Source: Chromatiales bacterium (lineage in GTDB: Bacteria > Pseudomonadota > Gammaproteobacteria > Chromatiales > Chromatiaceae). From it: 64,000 nucleotides of DNA. The notes under the pieces were generated by a model, which worked only from the letters and a program-made list of their open reading frames with translations, had not been told where the DNA came from and did no database searches. The position numbers and the translations under genes were made by a program. Shown here in pieces: positions 25,283-34,581 of this stretch; within the stretch, counting starts at the first letter, position 1, and the number at the start of each line of letters is the position of its first letter. The stretch lies in contig JAKSBX010000217.1 of NCBI GenBank assembly GCA_022360905.1, positions 1-64,000 of the forward strand. Reading direction: 5' to 3'.

Positions 25283-26623
25283 TCAGTCAGCGGTTTCGTT
25301 GGCTGATGAGTAAGGCAGGGTACTACCGTCCGCGTCGTAGAGGAAAACCCTGTTTCTACCAGCATTCTTGGCCGCATAGAGGGCTTTGTCCGCCAAACCG
25401 AGCAAGCTATTCAAGTCTTTTCCAGGTTGGGCTTCGGCGGCAACCAGTCCAACACTCACCGTCACTTCGACCCCACCTGGCTTCAGTGCCTCAACCGCTT
25501 CGCGCATCGCCTCACAGCGACTGGGTATCGCTTCACCGTGAGCCAGAACGACAAATTCTTCTCCTCCAAAGCGTACTGGCAAACCATCCTGAAATGATTG
25601 ATTCAATAACTTGCCCATCGCAATCAAAACCTGATCGCCAACCAAATGCCCTTCCGTGTCATTGATCCTCTTGAAATGATCAAGATCTATGATGATCACC
25701 CATCCGTCAGGCCGATCATTGAGGAATGTTTCACCGGATTCACCCAGATAGAGCCGGTTATGGGTCAAGGTCAGCGCATCTGTCGTGGCCATTTGCTCAA
25801 GGTTCGCAGCTTGTCGACGCAGGGTGTCATATTGAAATTTAACCAGTAGCAAGGCACGTACCCGGGCCATCACCACCTCTTCCACCAGAGGCTTATTCAC
25901 AAAGTCATTGGCACCGGCATGAAATACCGCCACCTGTGTTTTTGAGTCTTCGTTACCGGTGGTAACCAGCACCGGCAGCTCCTGTTGCGAGTAGTGTTGT
26001 CGAACACGGATTGAATAGAGCAGATCCCCACCGGTCATTTGACCCTGTAAGTGAAAATCTGTAATGACCAGATCAAAGCTCTTTTCATTGCCTTGACGGG
26101 ATTCTTCCAGCAGGGCTAAGGCCTCTTCCACAGAGCAGGCGTGAACCACTTCCATGCCATGCTCTTCGAGCATTTGTCTTGTCGCGGCAATGGCGGTTTT
26201 GCTGTCTTCCAGATAGAGAATCCGACCATAGAGATCGGCATTGCGTGCCAGAAACGATTTTATGAATTGACCAAATGCCATAAAGCCGCGGGCTTTATCG
26301 AAGTAGTCGGTGACACCGGCATTATAGCCTTCATGCAGCAGCCTTTGATCAGCATCCGATGAGACCACAATGACGGGGGTATAGCGATGACGTTTACTAC
26401 TGCGAATTTTCCGACACAGATCCAGGCCATCCATGTCAGGCAGCAGCAATGCGGTAGTGATCAGTGAAAAACGCTCCTCAGCCATGTGGGCCAGGGCCTC
26501 GGTTGCCGAGGCGCAACTTGCGATATGGATTTCAGGCATAGCAACCTGTAAACGTCGGATAAGTACCTCCCGCGAAGCGGTGGAACCATCAACCAACATG
26601 ATTCGATTGATCATTCGACTCAA
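25283..26623 (-). CDS. Dual-receiver diguanylate cyclase (REC-REC-GGDEF)
   Basis: 446 residues. Receiver 1 (about 7-125) lacks the phospho-acceptor Asp: ITTALLLPDMDG has Ala in its place, though the Lys (YFDKA) remains. Receiver 2 (about 133-255) keeps Asp (VITDFHLQ) and Lys (FVNKPL). The GGDEF domain (about 275-435) has an active RFGGEEF site, while the RxxD inhibitory site is not intact (SFQD). It should make c-di-GMP in response to phosphorylation of receiver 2. No kinase gene is adjacent. The TTG start at 26623 has AAGGA five bases upstream; an ATG three codons later is the alternative. Confidence 0.88.
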   Translation of the reverse strand: MSRMINRIMLVDGSTASREVLIRRLQVAMPEIHIASCASATEALAHMAEERFSLITTALLLPDMDGLDLCRKIRSSKRHRYTPVIVVSSDADQRLLHEGYNAGVTDYFDKARGFMAFGQFIKSFLARNADLYGRILYLEDSKTAIAATRQMLEEHGMEVVHACSVEEALALLEESRQGNEKSFDLVITDFHLQGQMTGGDLLYSIRVRQHYSQQELPVLVTTGNEDSKTQVAVFHAGANDFVNKPLVEEVVMARVRALLLVKFQYDTLRRQAANLEQMATTDALTLTHNRLYLGESGETFLNDRPDGWVIIIDLDHFKRINDTEGHLVGDQVLIAMGKLLNQSFQDGLPVRFGGEEFVVLAHGEAIPSRCEAMREAVEALKPGGVEVTVSVGLVAAEAQPGKDLNSLLGLADKALYAAKNAGRNRVFLYDADGSTLPYSSANETAD

Positions 26624-27106
26624 AATAGTCCTTTAGCTTTAAACAGTTCGATGTCCATTTAGGGTCCCCTTGCGTTCTATTGTATATGATCTCATGGTGC
26701 AGAATGAAACCCATGTAGTTTAGATTGTTCAGAAACAGGGGAACGTTGGAGTGACAGTTAACAATTTTATAATTATTAATGACTTAGTCTTTATTTAGCT
26801 GGACGCTATTACTCAGCCTGATGTCGTATGAGTTGGGGAAAAAGACAAAAAAAAGGGCCGGGATCAGATTTGGGTGTTGCCTGATTCTGGTCTCACATTC
26901 CAATCAACCCAATCCAATCTGCCGTCCCTTAACGAGGATATCCAGTTTTTACATCCCAGGCCCCCAGTGGAGACAGGTGTGATAGGGTCCGGGATGACAG
27001 ATGATCTTTTTAACTATCTATTGAAAACGATTCACTCCTACAGCCGTGCTCTGGTGGTTGCCTACTGTGTGCTCAGCTATACACCATGACTGATCATAGT
27101 GACGCA
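26624..27106. other. Intergenic gap, nothing identified
   Basis: About 480 bases upstream of the diguanylate cyclase and downstream of the TonB receptor. It is AT-rich around 26750-26860. The short plus-strand frame at 26874-27089 has neither ribosome-binding site nor family resemblance and is not called. Confidence 0.4.
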
Positions 27107-29413
27107 TCATAAGAACTCATATCGAATACCAGCCCAGATCGCCCTGGGAGAGCCCGGAGAGAGAAAACGGCTCTCTTCATAGTCATCGCCAAGTACTTCA
27201 TCTGCTTCACCATAGAGGCCGAAGGTTTCATACTCCTCATCGAACAGGTTATCCACTTTGGCAAACAGCTTAAATCTGTCGGTAGCCTGATACTCACCAC
27301 GCAGATGAACCAGTGTATAGCCATCGATCTCATCATCCAGATTGGCTTCATCCCCTCGCAACACGACACTGGAGCTATAGTGAAGATCTAGGCCGACTGC
27401 CAGCTTATTGGTAAATCGATAAGTCACACCGGCTTTCAAGAGATTTTCAGGTAGACCTGGAATTCTATCGCCCGAGCGCACGTTGATCTCTCCGTCAACC
27501 GCAAATGGATTGTTTGGGCTGGCGACGGTCAGGTCATCTTCGAAGGTGGCCTTCAAATGGGTATAGCTGAGAAACCAGTCGAGCCGATCGTCATAGGCAT
27601 TTCCGCTGAAACTCATTTCGATGCCCTGCCTGCGGGTCTCACCCACATTGTCGAAATACCCCTCATTAGTCAGTGCACCGGCACTGATGAAAATAATGTC
27701 ATCTTCATTGGTGGTATGGAAAAGTCCTAAATGCCAGTCGAAGCCTGGTTGAGAGCCCCGGATACCGGCTTCCCAACTCTTCGCCACAACCTGCTCCAAA
27801 GGAGGATCGGAGAGAAAGGCATTGGGTAAACGACACGGATCATCCGGATCGGCACAGGTCAATTCCATTGCGGTGGGTGCACGATTCGATTCACTGTAAC
27901 CGGTATAGAAATTGATCTGCTCAGTCACATCATAGGCCACACCGGCCGCGGGGTTGAAGCGGGTAAAACTGTGGTCCCCGTTCAATGCGGTACCCAGTTG
28001 ATCCCGCAGCTCGATCTCAGTCTTATTCCAGCGACCTGACAGGGTCAGGGAGAGCTGCTGAGTCACCGACCAGGTGTCTGTAAGATAGAAAGAGAGATTC
28101 TTGGTCTCGGTTTCGACTTCGGTAAAACTCTCTTCGACCAAAATACCGCTGCCGATCGCCCGTCGAGTCTCATCCAATGCGCCCAGTTCGGTGCTTGATG
28201 AAAAATCGACTTCACTGCGATCCGTGGCAAAACCAACAATCAGCTGATTGTCTCTACCGGCCAGGGGCTGCAGAAAAGCGGTTTGCAGGCTGAGTCCCAG
28301 AGTATCCTGATCGCTCTTTGAGCGATTGATCGTACCGCCCTCCACATCATCATCTTCAACAACCGGGTTGCCGTTCTGATCGATTACGACCTCTTCCTCT
28401 TCATCATCCTCTTCGCAGATAAAACCTTCATTCTCTTCATCTTCACACTCCTCGAAATCGGAGTCGTCGCCATTCAGGGTTTTCACCTCGCTGTTTCGAT
28501 AATGGAGCGTCCCCTCGAGAACAATATCATCGTTTATATAGTGTTCTCCCCCCAAACGCAGCAGGCTTGCCTCCTGCTCGGTCTGATCCGGCCGGGTAAA
28601 TATCGCCTCCCTATCCTCTTCAAGCAGCTCTTCCGGTAGCGCACCATTTCCGATCAAATCACTATCGCTGACACTCAGGCTCACATCCAGTGAACTGAAT
28701 TCACCTTTCCAGGCCAGACTACCGAACAGCTGTTTTGATTCTGAAGGTGAAAAGTCGCGCCAGCCATCCTCTTCGAAATAGTTACCGGTGATGAAGTAGG
28801 CCAAATCATCGGCACTGCCACCGATACTGGCCTGGGCCGTTACACGTTCGAATGATCCACCAGAAATTTCAATCTCACCTCCGGGATGAGTGAAGCCGTT
28901 TTTGGTTTGAACCGAGAGTGCCCCGCCCAGTGTGTTCAAGCCAAACAGGGGGTTAGAGCCAGACATGAGATTGATACCGGCAATTGCCGATTCCGGAATC
29001 ACAGACCAATTGACCGTATCACCGAAGGGTTCATTGATCCTGACTCCATCCATGTAGACGGACATACCCTGAGGCAAGCCAATCAGTGGCGAGGCGACAA
29101 ACCCGCGATACAAGACATCCGGTTGCAGAGGATTGTTTTGTGCCTCATTGAGGAACACGCTGCCGAAACGTTGATTGAGAAACTCCGACAGGTCGAGACT
29201 CTGTTGATTTTCCAAATCCTCATCAGTCGCCACTTCGGTATGCATGGGTAGGCGATTTCTCTCGATACTCACTCCGTGCAGTGGCGTGGTACTGATGACC
29301 TCTATCGGTGCCAATGTCTCCGCTGCCGAGCTTAACCCGACTCCTGGGGGTATCAGGGCAATACTAAGGAGTAATCGGTTGGATTTAAGTCGGCCTGGAA
29401 AAAATTCTGACAT
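27107..29413 (-). CDS. TonB-dependent outer-membrane receptor with acidic Cys-bracketed loop
   Basis: 768 residues: a short signal region, a plug domain (about 35-175, with RGFVASPLIGLPQGMSVYMDGVRINEPFGDTVNWSVIPESAI) and a 22-strand barrel to the end (TYRFTNKLAV..., last residues GIRYEFL). An extracellular loop at about 316-358 is almost wholly acidic, bracketed by Cys323 and Cys333, and contains DQNGNPVVEDDD (345-356), spaced like an EF-hand loop. The ligand is unknown; a metal chelate is plausible. It lies just downstream of a two-component system on the same strand with a palindrome in its promoter. Confidence 0.85.
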   Translation of the reverse strand: MSEFFPGRLKSNRLLLSIALIPPGVGLSSAAETLAPIEVISTTPLHGVSIERNRLPMHTEVATDEDLENQQSLDLSEFLNQRFGSVFLNEAQNNPLQPDVLYRGFVASPLIGLPQGMSVYMDGVRINEPFGDTVNWSVIPESAIAGINLMSGSNPLFGLNTLGGALSVQTKNGFTHPGGEIEISGGSFERVTAQASIGGSADDLAYFITGNYFEEDGWRDFSPSESKQLFGSLAWKGEFSSLDVSLSVSDSDLIGNGALPEELLEEDREAIFTRPDQTEQEASLLRLGGEHYINDDIVLEGTLHYRNSEVKTLNGDDSDFEECEDEENEGFICEEDDEEEEVVIDQNGNPVVEDDDVEGGTINRSKSDQDTLGLSLQTAFLQPLAGRDNQLIVGFATDRSEVDFSSSTELGALDETRRAIGSGILVEESFTEVETETKNLSFYLTDTWSVTQQLSLTLSGRWNKTEIELRDQLGTALNGDHSFTRFNPAAGVAYDVTEQINFYTGYSESNRAPTAMELTCADPDDPCRLPNAFLSDPPLEQVVAKSWEAGIRGSQPGFDWHLGLFHTTNEDDIIFISAGALTNEGYFDNVGETRRQGIEMSFSGNAYDDRLDWFLSYTHLKATFEDDLTVASPNNPFAVDGEINVRSGDRIPGLPENLLKAGVTYRFTNKLAVGLDLHYSSSVVLRGDEANLDDEIDGYTLVHLRGEYQATDRFKLFAKVDNLFDEEYETFGLYGEADEVLGDDYEESRFLSPGSPRAIWAGIRYEFL

Positions 29414-29522
29414 GGTCGCTTCCCGTTTGTTTTTTCAGAGAAATCATCTGTTTTTCTGTTACATAACTGAATTTATAACGGCACGGATGTCAGATTTGAA
29501 GGGGAAGTTTTACTTGAAGACC

Positions 29523-29537
29523 CGGGAAATTTTCCCG
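29523..29537. promoter_or_regulatory. Palindromic operator candidate, copy 1
   Basis: CGGGAAATTTTCCCG is a perfect palindrome around one central base, 110 bases upstream of the TonB receptor start and 70 bases after the response-regulator stop. A near-identical sequence (CGGGAAATATTCCC) lies upstream of the kinase gene, and a weaker one upstream of pqqA. Confidence 0.5.
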
Positions 29538-29606
29538 TACCAAAATTGAGCAATTTTGCACAGTGTCACCCGTGACAATTGAACAATAAGGGTTGTATCC
29601 AGAGCT

Positions 29607-30254
29607 CTATTCGCTGATCGGATCGATCACACCATGCCTGATCGCCAGATGGACCAACTCTGTGGTGCTCTTTACATTGAGTTTGGATTTGATCTGGGTG
29701 GTATAATTTGCCACCGTCTTATAACTCAATGCGAGCTCGTTGGCTGTTTCAGCCGGAGTCAGGCCATGGGCAAGCAGATTGAATATCTGGAATTCCCGGG
29801 TTGTCAGGCAGGCAAATATCTCCCGCCCGCCGGCCGCCTTATGCAGAGCCAGATTTTGTGCAAGTTCATGATCGATATAGGCCTGCCCGGAAGCGATGGC
29901 TCGTATTGCATCGACCATTATTTCCGCCGCACTGTTCTTGGTGATATATCCTTTGGCGCCGGCAGAGAGGGCCTTTTCTACAAAGGCTGTATCATCGTGC
30001 ATACTGAACACCAGAATAGACGCCTGATGATCCCGGGCGATAATCCGGCGGATCGCTTCCAATCCGCCGATACCCGGCAGGGAGAGATCCATCACCACCA
30101 GATCGGGCTGAAGCTCGGCATAACGTTGGCACGCCTCTTCACCCCGCTCGGCCTCCGCGACAACTTCGATATCAGGTGTACCATCGAGCAGTGTACGGTA
30201 ACCGGCTCGTACAACCGCATGATCATCAACCAGCAGTACCTGAATATTACTCAT
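29607..30254 (-). CDS. NarL/LuxR-type response regulator
   Basis: 215 residues. The receiver domain (1-120) has the acidic pocket VDDHAVV, phospho-acceptor Asp in VVMDLSLPG, and Lys in YITKNS. The C-terminal LuxR helix-turn-helix (about 148-212) reads LTTREFQIFNLLAHGLTPAETANELALSYKTVANYTTQIKSKL. It is six bases downstream of its kinase gene. It likely binds the CGGGAAATWTTCCC-like palindromes found in front of the flanking genes; that link is inferred from position only. Confidence 0.93.
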   Translation of the reverse strand: MSNIQVLLVDDHAVVRAGYRTLLDGTPDIEVVAEAERGEEACQRYAELQPDLVVMDLSLPGIGGLEAIRRIIARDHQASILVFSMHDDTAFVEKALSAGAKGYITKNSAAEIMVDAIRAIASGQAYIDHELAQNLALHKAAGGREIFACLTTREFQIFNLLAHGLTPAETANELALSYKTVANYTTQIKSKLNVKSTTELVHLAIRHGVIDPISE

Positions 30255-30260
30255 CTGCGA

Positions 30261-31589
30261 TCAGCCGGTATCATCTTGGTGAGGAATGGTAATTTCAATT
30301 GTTACACCCCGGTTTTGACTGCTGACAAGGGATATTTTCCCATTCAATGCCTCGACCCTCTCCCGCATGCCAAGCAATCCCATGCCTTTACGGGGGGTGT
30401 TTTGATCGAAGCCTTTGCCGTTATCCCTGATATCGATCTCTATTATACCAGTTGATTGGCGCTCGATCGTTATCTCCACTTTCTCTGCAGAGGCGTGTTT
30501 GGCCACGTTGGTCAATGCTTCCTGAACAATACGATATAGAGTAATGGCGGTATCATCATCCACATTGTCGAAGTTACCGCTGATCGTCAGAGCGCAAAAA
30601 CTCTCTTCCTGATGGTCATTCCAACCATCCACCAGTCGTTCGATACCGGTCTCGACACCCAGCTCTTCCAGAGCTACCGGCCGCAGACGATTCATCATGT
30701 CACGGACCACGCCATACATCGTATTGCAGACTCCGATGATCGCATTGGTGCCATCATGCATATTATTCGGGTGTTGTCGTAGGTTGACCGCCATTGCCTT
30801 GATCGCACTGATCGACTGCCCCAGTTCGTCGTGCAGCTCCCTGGAGAGGTGGCGACGCTCTGACTCCTGAACGGAGATCAGGCGCCTGCTGAGTTGTCGA
30901 TTCTCCTGCTGTTGGGCTTCCAGAACCCGTGCCATATGGTTAAATTGCTCTGACAATCGGTTGAGTTCAGGTAGATTGAAACGGGGTAGACGCGCAGCGT
31001 AATCACCCGATTGAATCACCCCTAACCCCTTGCTGATGTTGTTCACAGGTAGTAATGCATGACGAATGGTGAAGGCCATCAGAATCAGACAGATCACAGT
31101 GAACGTAATAATCAAGGTAAAGACAGACTTTGTCTCCAGCCAGACCTCTTTGATCTCGTCGATCGGATCAGCCAGAATCACAATCTCACTGCTGCCAAAC
31201 AGGGGGCTGGCGATGCGTTTTCGATACTCAGCAGGCGCTGGCTTGACCAGTTGATAAAACCACTGGGGGACCGCTTTTGAAGGCGCTGTCTCCTGTTCGC
31301 TGTTCGGATAGATAATCCGACCATCTCCGCGAATCACGGCAATCTGCAAGTGGCGGGTATCATCGAGGCTCTGCAGATGGGTTATGAGAATCTGCTGGGC
31401 CTTTACCTGGTCTTCAGTATGACCACTAATCAGAGCGGCCGTGAGTAACTGCATGGTGATCCGGGCACTCGATTCGACTTCATTGTTGATGTTATCCCTG
31501 GCCGCACCTAATGCCAGATAGGCACCACTGATCAGCATCGTTGTGACGATCACGAGTACCAGAATCAGTAAACGGCCTGTCAGTGTCAT
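30261..31589 (-). CDS. Membrane sensor histidine kinase (HisKA_3)
   Basis: 442 residues: an N-terminal membrane helix (about 6-28), a periplasmic sensor region (about 30-155), a second helix (about 157-178), a HAMP domain (about 180-232), a HisKA_3 dimerisation motif with phospho-His (SERRHLSRELHDELGQSISAIK) and a HATPase domain ending DNGKGFDQN, GMGLLGMRERV. This is the NarX/UhpB class that pairs with LuxR-type regulators. It is divergent from a PqqU-like receptor gene and followed by the regulator and a second TonB receptor, so it probably senses a periplasmic signal related to the ligands of those receptors. Confidence 0.92.
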   Translation of the reverse strand: MTLTGRLLILVLVIVTTMLISGAYLALGAARDNINNEVESSARITMQLLTAALISGHTEDQVKAQQILITHLQSLDDTRHLQIAVIRGDGRIIYPNSEQETAPSKAVPQWFYQLVKPAPAEYRKRIASPLFGSSEIVILADPIDEIKEVWLETKSVFTLIITFTVICLILMAFTIRHALLPVNNISKGLGVIQSGDYAARLPRFNLPELNRLSEQFNHMARVLEAQQQENRQLSRRLISVQESERRHLSRELHDELGQSISAIKAMAVNLRQHPNNMHDGTNAIIGVCNTMYGVVRDMMNRLRPVALEELGVETGIERLVDGWNDHQEESFCALTISGNFDNVDDDTAITLYRIVQEALTNVAKHASAEKVEITIERQSTGIIEIDIRDNGKGFDQNTPRKGMGLLGMRERVEALNGKISLVSSQNRGVTIEITIPHQDDTG

Positions 31590-31626
31590 CTATGGCTAGT
31601 TCCTCGATTCGCGGTCATCACAACTT

Positions 31627-31640
31627 CGGGAAATATTCCC
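31627..31640. promoter_or_regulatory. Palindromic operator candidate, copy 2
   Basis: CGGGAAATATTCCC differs by one base from the core of the palindrome upstream of the other TonB receptor. It sits 38 bases upstream of the kinase start, in the 280-base divergent region shared with the PqqU-like receptor gene. Confidence 0.5.
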
Positions 31641-31870
31641 ATGGCATCACTATGCATAGTGGATTAGTTTTTGCTTAAGTTTACTCTGATTGATACTCAT
31701 TAATGTGCGTGATGGGACGTTCTGATCGGTTAGTGCAATATATATAAATTATAAACTGCTAATGTAGATCGCCCCGAATCATAGTCGTGCTCTTTCACTC
31801 TTTGCACATCGATACAGTCATTGATCAATGCAGCTTTGTTTTTGGGCAGTTTTCTCATCCGGAGTGAATC

Positions 31871-33937
31871 ATGTTACCGCTAAGCCGTCAAACCCTGTCA
31901 ATTATCACTGCCTTAGCAATGGCATTAGTCAGTTCTTATTCAGTGGCAGAGGAGGCAGAGCAGACGACCATTCTCGACGATATTTCTGTGACTGCAACCC
32001 GGGTTGAAAAGCCTTTGGAGACGGTGCCTGCTGCCGTGGGCATTGTGCAGCAGCAGACAATCCAATTTGCCGAACCCCAATTGGGCCTGGATGAATCGTT
32101 GACCCAGATTCCAGGGATATTCATGCAGAACCGCTATAACTTTGCACAAGACCTGCGGGTTTCAATTCGTGGTTTCGGTGCCCGTTCCGCATTCGGTATC
32201 CGGGGTATCAAGGTGGTTGTCGATGGTATTCCGGAAACACTGCCGGACGGACAGGCCAATGTCGACAGTATCGATATTGGTTCAATCGGCAACATTCAGG
32301 TGATCCGCGGCCCGGTCTCCGCGCTCTATGGCAACGCTTCCGGAGGCGCCATATTGATCGAGTCTGAAGAGCCCCCGGAAATCCCCTTTATCTCTGTACG
32401 TCCAACCTTTGGTGAAGATGGTTTTCAAAAACACCAGATTAAATTTGGCGGTCGGGCTGACTCCTTTGACTATCTGGTGAATCTGTCTGACATGAGCTAT
32501 GACGGCTACCGGGATCAAAGCACAACGGAACAGAGTGCGCTAAACAGCAAGTTCGGCTTCGACCTGGAAGGAGGCGGTCGCTTCAACACGGTAATCAACT
32601 ATACCGACTCTCCTCAAGCGGACGACCCTGGCGGTTTGACCGAACAATTGGCCGACGATGATCCTACAGCGGCCTGGACAAGGAATGAATCCCTCGACTC
32701 CGGTGAGGAGCTGGAACAGACAAGAGTGGGCTTTGTCTATGAAAACCCGATCAGTGAGCAAGGTGAACTCAGAGTACGCAACTACTATGTATGGCGTGAT
32801 CTTGCCAACCGTCTACCGATTGGTGCAACGGGGCATGGCATCGTGCTGGATCGATTTGCCTACGGTGGCGGTATTCAATACACCCACGAGGCCCCCCTCT
32901 ACAATCACGGCAATCGATTCACGATCGGTATGGATCTGGACAGACAGGAGGATGATCGAAAACGCTATCTGCTTGCCGGAGACAATCTTGGAAGCAAGAT
33001 CCAGGACCAAGATGAGCAGGTCGACAATATCGGCCTCTACCTGCAGAACGAATACAGTATCAGTGACAAGATGGAATTGACGCTTGGAGGGCGCTATGAC
33101 CGGCTCGATTTCGAGGTAGAAGATAATTTCCTCAGCAATGGGGACGATTCAGGTGACCGCAGCTTCAGCAAGTTCAGTCCATCACTGGGATTTCGCTATA
33201 CCCCAAGGCAGGATGTCAACCTATACGTCAACCTGTCCCGTTCCTTTGAATCACCCACGGCTGTGGAGTTGCGTGACCCTGACGGCGCCGGTTTCAATCA
33301 GGATCTGGAACCGCAAATAGCCACAGGCTACGAAATCGGCGTTAAAGGATATCTGGATAACAGAGTCCGATATGATCTGGCCCTGTTCACCATGGATGTC
33401 ACTGACGAACTGGTTCCCTTTGAAATCGATGATATCACCTTTTATGAAAACGCCGGCGAATCCCGCCGTAATGGTCTGGAGGCTCAACTTGTCTTTGAGC
33501 TGTTTGACTACCTGATTACTACCTTCGCCTACACCTATTCAGATTTTGAATTTGACAAATTCATCGATGACAACGGTAATGATTTCAGTGGCAACGTAAT
33601 ACCGGGCGTTCCTGAAAATCTGTTCAGTGCCGATTTCTCCTATAACCATCCGAATGGATTTTACAGCCAGTTGACAGCACTCTACGTGGATGAGATCTAT
33701 GCCAACAACGCCAACACGGTGACCAATGACGCCTATGCTCTGGCTGATCTTCGAATCGGTTACACCCGCTTTTTCGGTCCTTGGGAACTCTCTCCGTTCA
33801 TTGGTGTGAATAACCTGTTTGATAAACAATATAATGGCAATGTACGTATCAACGCTTTCGGCGGAAGATACTTCGAACCCGCACCTGACAGGGATATCTA
33901 TGCAGGCTTGACACTTCGCTATGACTTCGGTGGTTAA
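31871..33937 (+). CDS. PqqU/YncD-like TonB-dependent receptor (candidate PQQ importer)
   Basis: 688 residues: signal peptide (1-26), TonB box region (ILDDISVTATR), plug (about 40-165) and barrel. The plug strongly resembles E. coli PqqU (YncD): MQNRYNFAQDLRVSIRGFG, GIRGIKVVVDGIPETLPDGQ and VIRGPVSALYGNASGG follow the same order and wording, as do YNHG and the C-terminal GGRYFEPAPDRDIYAGLTLRYDF. PqqU is the outer-membrane importer of pyrroloquinoline quinone, so PQQ or a close relative is the likely ligand. It diverges from a sensor kinase gene and lies 24 kb from pqqABCDE, unusual for an organism that makes PQQ. Confidence 0.82.
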   Translation: MLPLSRQTLSIITALAMALVSSYSVAEEAEQTTILDDISVTATRVEKPLETVPAAVGIVQQQTIQFAEPQLGLDESLTQIPGIFMQNRYNFAQDLRVSIRGFGARSAFGIRGIKVVVDGIPETLPDGQANVDSIDIGSIGNIQVIRGPVSALYGNASGGAILIESEEPPEIPFISVRPTFGEDGFQKHQIKFGGRADSFDYLVNLSDMSYDGYRDQSTTEQSALNSKFGFDLEGGGRFNTVINYTDSPQADDPGGLTEQLADDDPTAAWTRNESLDSGEELEQTRVGFVYENPISEQGELRVRNYYVWRDLANRLPIGATGHGIVLDRFAYGGGIQYTHEAPLYNHGNRFTIGMDLDRQEDDRKRYLLAGDNLGSKIQDQDEQVDNIGLYLQNEYSISDKMELTLGGRYDRLDFEVEDNFLSNGDDSGDRSFSKFSPSLGFRYTPRQDVNLYVNLSRSFESPTAVELRDPDGAGFNQDLEPQIATGYEIGVKGYLDNRVRYDLALFTMDVTDELVPFEIDDITFYENAGESRRNGLEAQLVFELFDYLITTFAYTYSDFEFDKFIDDNGNDFSGNVIPGVPENLFSADFSYNHPNGFYSQLTALYVDEIYANNANTVTNDAYALADLRIGYTRFFGPWELSPFIGVNNLFDKQYNGNVRINAFGGRYFEPAPDRDIYAGLTLRYDFGG

Positions 33938-33965
33938 GGCACTTTCAGCAGGGCCGATCGGATTC

Positions 33966-33981
33966 GTGTTAACAGGCCCTA
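33966..33981 (-). repeat. Dispersed intergenic repeat, copy 1
   Basis: GTGTTAACAGGCCCTA, one of five related copies in the window (others near 39157, 53279, 58097 and 62901). It lies between the PqqU-like receptor and the DUF2380 gene, both of which end here. Confidence 0.7.
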
Positions 33982-34020
33982 TGAAGATGACATGAACAAT
34001 GGCCTCGCCTGAGTCAAAGC

Positions 34021-34581
34021 CTATTTAGACATCATCCCCTGTAGATCCCGAATCATATACTGAGCCGCTCGAAGCCAGGCCTTTTCATTATCGCCTCTGA
34101 AATCATAGGCTTTACTGACCAGAATCTTTTCATCGGCAACATTTTTGATTTCAATATGCATGGTCAGTATCAGAGCACTCATCTTATATACCCAACCTGT
34201 CATGACCTTTTCTCCCTCGACCTGCCTGGCAAGATCAAATTCACAGAGGTTGCAGTTTCTGATATCTGTACCCAAATCCGCCGCTTCTACCGCATCATTC
34301 ACCCGGCTTTGCGGAACAACCTGGTAGAGACCGGCACGGTTTATCGTCTCACCGATATAATGAGTCAGTTTATCGAGCATTTTCTGATTGCGTTCCAAAC
34401 TGCCGGGCAATGGCGTGTTATCAACAATCTCAAAGGGTAGAACGACAAGCTTTTCAAGCGGGGCTGCCACTGAAGTTGCAGGCGCCAAGATTATCGCTAA
34501 CAGCATCACCATAAAATATTTCAGCGGCAAGTTAGTTGAGCTCGCCATGATTCGTTTGGGATATTGCTTTGATATACTCAT
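34021..34581 (-). CDS. Secreted DUF2380 protein linked to H4MPT genes
   Basis: 186 residues. The ATG at 34581 has a strong GGGAGG seven bases upstream and overlaps the preceding gene by 50 bases. A signal peptide ends near VAA (residue 40), so the mature part (LEKLVVLPFEIVDNTPLPGSLERNQKMLDKLTHYI...) is periplasmic. A CNLC pair (about residues 109-112) could form a disulfide or bind metal. DUF2380 genes recur beside methanol dehydrogenase and H4MPT clusters of methylotrophs; the function is not known. Confidence 0.8.
   Translation of the reverse strand: MSISKQYPKRIMASSTNLPLKYFMVMLLAIILAPATSVAAPLEKLVVLPFEIVDNTPLPGSLERNQKMLDKLTHYIGETINRAGLYQVVPQSRVNDAVEAADLGTDIRNCNLCEFDLARQVEGEKVMTGWVYKMSALILTMHIEIKNVADEKILVSKAYDFRGDNEKAWLRAAQYMIRDLQGMMSK

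Noticed and set aside
26874..27089. 71-codon plus-strand frame in the gap before the TonB receptor
   Set aside because: No ribosome-binding site, no domain and atypical composition; most likely chance.
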